Shown here piece after piece: positions 6,504-8,132 of a stretch of 8,132 nucleotides of DNA (positions within the stretch are counted from its first letter, which is position 1; each line of letters starts with the position of its first letter). The stretch covers positions 1 through 8,132 of the forward strand of contig JBOGFI010000030.1 of the NCBI GenBank assembly GCA_050743365.1, written 5' to 3'. Below the pieces are notes generated by a model, which did no database searches, was not told the DNA's origin, and was given only the letters and a program-made list of their open reading frames with translations. The position numbers and the translations under genes are program-made. This DNA is from JBOGFI01 sp050743365. GTDB taxonomy: Bacteria; Actinomycetota; Acidimicrobiia; IMCC26256; JACDBD01.

Positions 6504-7907
6504 ATGGCAGTCAGCGGAATCGACCTGGGCAAGTACAAGCTCGGCTGGAACGACGCCGAGCAGTACGTCTACAAGCCAAAGAAGGGCCTGAACGAGGACG
6601 TCGTCCGCGATATCTCGCACCAGAAGAGCGAGCCCGAGTGGATGACCAAGTTCCGGCTCAAGGCTCTGACGCGCTTCGAGCGCAAGCCGATGCTCGACTG
6701 GTTCGCCACGAACATGCCCGACATCGACTTCGACAACATCTACTACTACATCAAGCCGACCGAGGGTGGCGAGGTCTCCGACTGGGACATGCTCCCGGAG
6801 AAGATGAAGGAGACCTACGAGAAGCTCGGCATCCCCGAGGCCGAGCGCAAGTACCTCTCGGGCGTGACGAGCCAGTATGAATCTGAAGTCGTGTACCACA
6901 AGAACCGCGAGGACCTCGAGAAGCAGGGCGTGCTCTTCACGAGCATGGATCACGCGGTACGCGACTACCCCGACATCGTCAAGGAGCACTTCGCGACGGT
7001 GATCCCGCCCGGCGACAACAAGTTCGCCGCCCTCAACTCGGCTGTGTGGAGTGGTGGTTCTTTCATCTACGTCCCGCCCGACACGCATGTGGAGATGCCG
7101 CTCCAGGCGTACTTCCGAATCAACGCCGAGAACGCGGGCCAGTTCGAGCGGACGTTGATCATCGCCGACGAGGGCGCATCGGTGCACTACGTCGAGGGCT
7201 GCTCGGCGCCGGTCTACTCGAGCGACTCGCTGCACTCGGCGGTCGTCGAGCTCATCGCCAAGCCCGGCGCCCGGATCCGCTACACGACGATCCAGAACTG
7301 GTCGCCCAACGTCTACAACCTGGTCACCAAGCGGGCCCGGGCCGAGACCGAGGCGACCGTGGAGTGGATCGACGGCAACATCGGCTCGAAGCTCACCATG
7401 AAGTACCCAGCCGTCGTGATGACGGGCCCCAAGGCCCACGGCGAGGTGCTGTCGGTGGCGTACGCCGGCGAGGGCATGCACCAGGACGCCGGCGCCAAGA
7501 TGACGCACGTCGCCCCCGAGACGACCTCGATCATCGACTCGAAGTCGATCTCCAAGGACGGTGGGCGCACGACCTACCGCGGCCTGGTGAAGGTGGACGA
7601 CGGCGCCCACGCCGTGAAGAGCCACGTCCGCTGCGACGCGCTGATCCTCGACGAGGACAGCCGCTCCGACACCTATCCGTACATGGAGATCAACGAGAAG
7701 GACGCCCGCATCGGACACGAGGCGACCGTCTCCAAGGTGGGCGAGGACCAGATCTTCTACCTGATGAGCCGGGGGCTCACGGAGCAGCAGGCGACGGCCA
7801 TGATCGTGAACGGCTTCATCGAGCCGATCACGAAGACGCTCCCGATGGAATACGCCGTCGAGCTGAGCCGCCTCATCGAGCTCAACATGGAAGGCGCGGT
7901 CGGCTGA
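6504..7907 (+). CDS. sufB: Fe-S cluster assembly scaffold protein SufB
   Basis: The predicted protein has 467 residues, full length for SufB. SufB is the scaffold subunit of the cytoplasmic SufBC2D complex, on which iron-sulfur clusters are built from persulfide sulfur, with SufC supplying ATPase activity. Family stretches visible include WMTKFRLKALTRF near the N-terminus, PPGDNKFAALNSAVWSGGSF, VEGCSAPVYSSDSLHSAVVE and the C-terminal IGHEATVSKVGEDQIFYLMS. Cys233 (EGCSAP) and Cys377 (VRCDALIL) align by eye with the two Cys positions considered important in Escherichia coli SufB (254 and 405). His405-Glu406 lie in the conserved C-terminal motif. No intein or insertion is seen. The start is set by a strong AGAAGGA. 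It is the first gene of the operon in this window and is followed at once by sufD, overlapping by 2 bases. Confidence 0.97.
   Translation: MAVSGIDLGKYKLGWNDAEQYVYKPKKGLNEDVVRDISHQKSEPEWMTKFRLKALTRFERKPMLDWFATNMPDIDFDNIYYYIKPTEGGEVSDWDMLPEKMKETYEKLGIPEAERKYLSGVTSQYESEVVYHKNREDLEKQGVLFTSMDHAVRDYPDIVKEHFATVIPPGDNKFAALNSAVWSGGSFIYVPPDTHVEMPLQAYFRINAENAGQFERTLIIADEGASVHYVEGCSAPVYSSDSLHSAVVELIAKPGARIRYTTIQNWSPNVYNLVTKRARAETEATVEWIDGNIGSKLTMKYPAVVMTGPKAHGEVLSVAYAGEGMHQDAGAKMTHVAPETTSIIDSKSISKDGGRTTYRGLVKVDDGAHAVKSHVRCDALILDEDSRSDTYPYMEINEKDARIGHEATVSKVGEDQIFYLMSRGLTEQQATAMIVNGFIEPITKTLPMEYAVELSRLIELNMEGAVG
7889..7894 (+). promoter_or_regulatory. ribosome binding site for sufD inside the end of sufB
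   Basis: GGAAGG lies within the last sufB codons and ends 9 bases before the CTG at 7904. The spacing suits a Shine-Dalgarno sequence and supports starting sufD at that CTG, with translation coupled to sufB termination. Confidence 0.5.
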
Positions 7908-8132
7908 CCGGAGCAGCGTTCACACCTGACGCTGCCCGCGCTCTCGGAGGTCCCGACTGGCTCGTCGCTCGGCGCGAGTCGGCGGCCGAGCGGCTGAGCG
8001 ACGTCACCTGGCCCACGCCGTCGGAGGAGATCTGGCGTTACAGCCGCATCGACGACCTCGACCTCGAGCGCTACCGCCCCCTGACGGCGTCCGACCCGGG
8101 CCTGGCCGACGGGCCCGCGCCCGGCGGGGGGC
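7904..8132 (+). CDS. sufD: Fe-S cluster assembly protein SufD, N-terminal part (cut by window edge)
   Basis: An open frame runs from the sufB stop to the right edge, giving 76 codons. It reads as a SufD N-terminus: FTPDAARALGGPDWLVARR, then TPSEEIWRYSRIDDLDLERY, the typical SufD E-x-W-R-Y region. SufD is the SufB paralogue that pairs with it in the SufBC2D scaffold complex. The frame contains no ATG, GTG or TTG within the window, and for at least 28 codons upstream it holds neither a usual start nor a stop. The best start is CTG at 7904, which overlaps the sufB TGA (CTGA) in the way ATGA overlaps normally do, with GGAAGG 9 bases upstream. The resulting N-terminus, (M)TGAAFTPDAARALGG, looks natural. 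Identity is firm from the sequence and its place after sufB. The exact start is an inference. Confidence 0.88.
   Translation, partial: MTGAAFTPDAARALGGPDWLVARRESAAERLSDVTWPTPSEEIWRYSRIDDLDLERYRPLTASDPGLADGPAPGGG

Noticed and set aside
6390..7718. 442-codon open frame on the minus strand opposite sufB
   Set aside because: SufB is certain on the plus strand. The antisense product shows only Val/Asp/Leu-rich shadow composition.
7887..7889. ATG at 7887 as the sufD start
   Set aside because: It is in the sufB frame (Asn-Met-Glu) and cannot lead into the SufD frame without a frameshift.

Overview
The window is very GC-rich (codon third positions are almost all G or C). It reads as chromosomal core DNA of a high-GC actinobacterium; I infer an Acidimicrobiia-like lineage, but nothing here proves the class. 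There is no tRNA, rRNA, CRISPR array, insertion sequence or prophage structure. The layout is one short minus-strand gene, then four plus-strand genes packed tightly up to the right edge. No gene-free stretch exceeds about 120 bases.

Left part (1-414): two GC-rich inverted repeats of uncertain role, then a minus-strand gene for a 77-residue single-pass membrane protein of unknown function. A 96-base divergent spacer follows.

Middle part (415-6384): a membrane-anchored PDZ plus Lon-type (S16) serine protease of the YlbL family; a 616-residue protein; and a 974-residue UPF0182 (COG1615) membrane protein. The 616-residue protein joins a DivIVA-like N-terminus, a long coiled coil, an acidic Pro/Glu/Ala-rich linker and a C-terminal domain with the Cys/His signature of phage Mu F / SPP1 gp7 head-morphogenesis proteins. 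From memory, the protease and UPF0182 genes are neighbours in other actinobacteria (Rv3194c and Rv3193c in Mycobacterium tuberculosis). The fusion gene therefore looks like a lineage-specific insertion into a conserved envelope-associated pair. Both it and the UPF0182 gene have a TANNNT -10 box exactly 8 bases before the start codon, which suggests leaderless transcripts.

Right part (6385-8132): a 119-base spacer carries a CCCGGG-rich self-complementary block, a good sigma-70-type promoter (TTGTTG, 17 bases, TACTAT) and a 9-bp inverted repeat around it. It leads into the SUF iron-sulfur cluster assembly operon: complete sufB, then the first 76 codons of sufD, cut by the window edge. SufB and SufD form the scaffold that works with the SufC ATPase. 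sufD has no ATG, GTG or TTG available and appears to start at a CTG that overlaps the sufB stop codon, behind a Shine-Dalgarno-like GGAAGG.

The most unusual item is the DivIVA/coiled-coil/MuF-like fusion. Next are the apparent CTG start of sufD and the symmetric elements around the sufB promoter.
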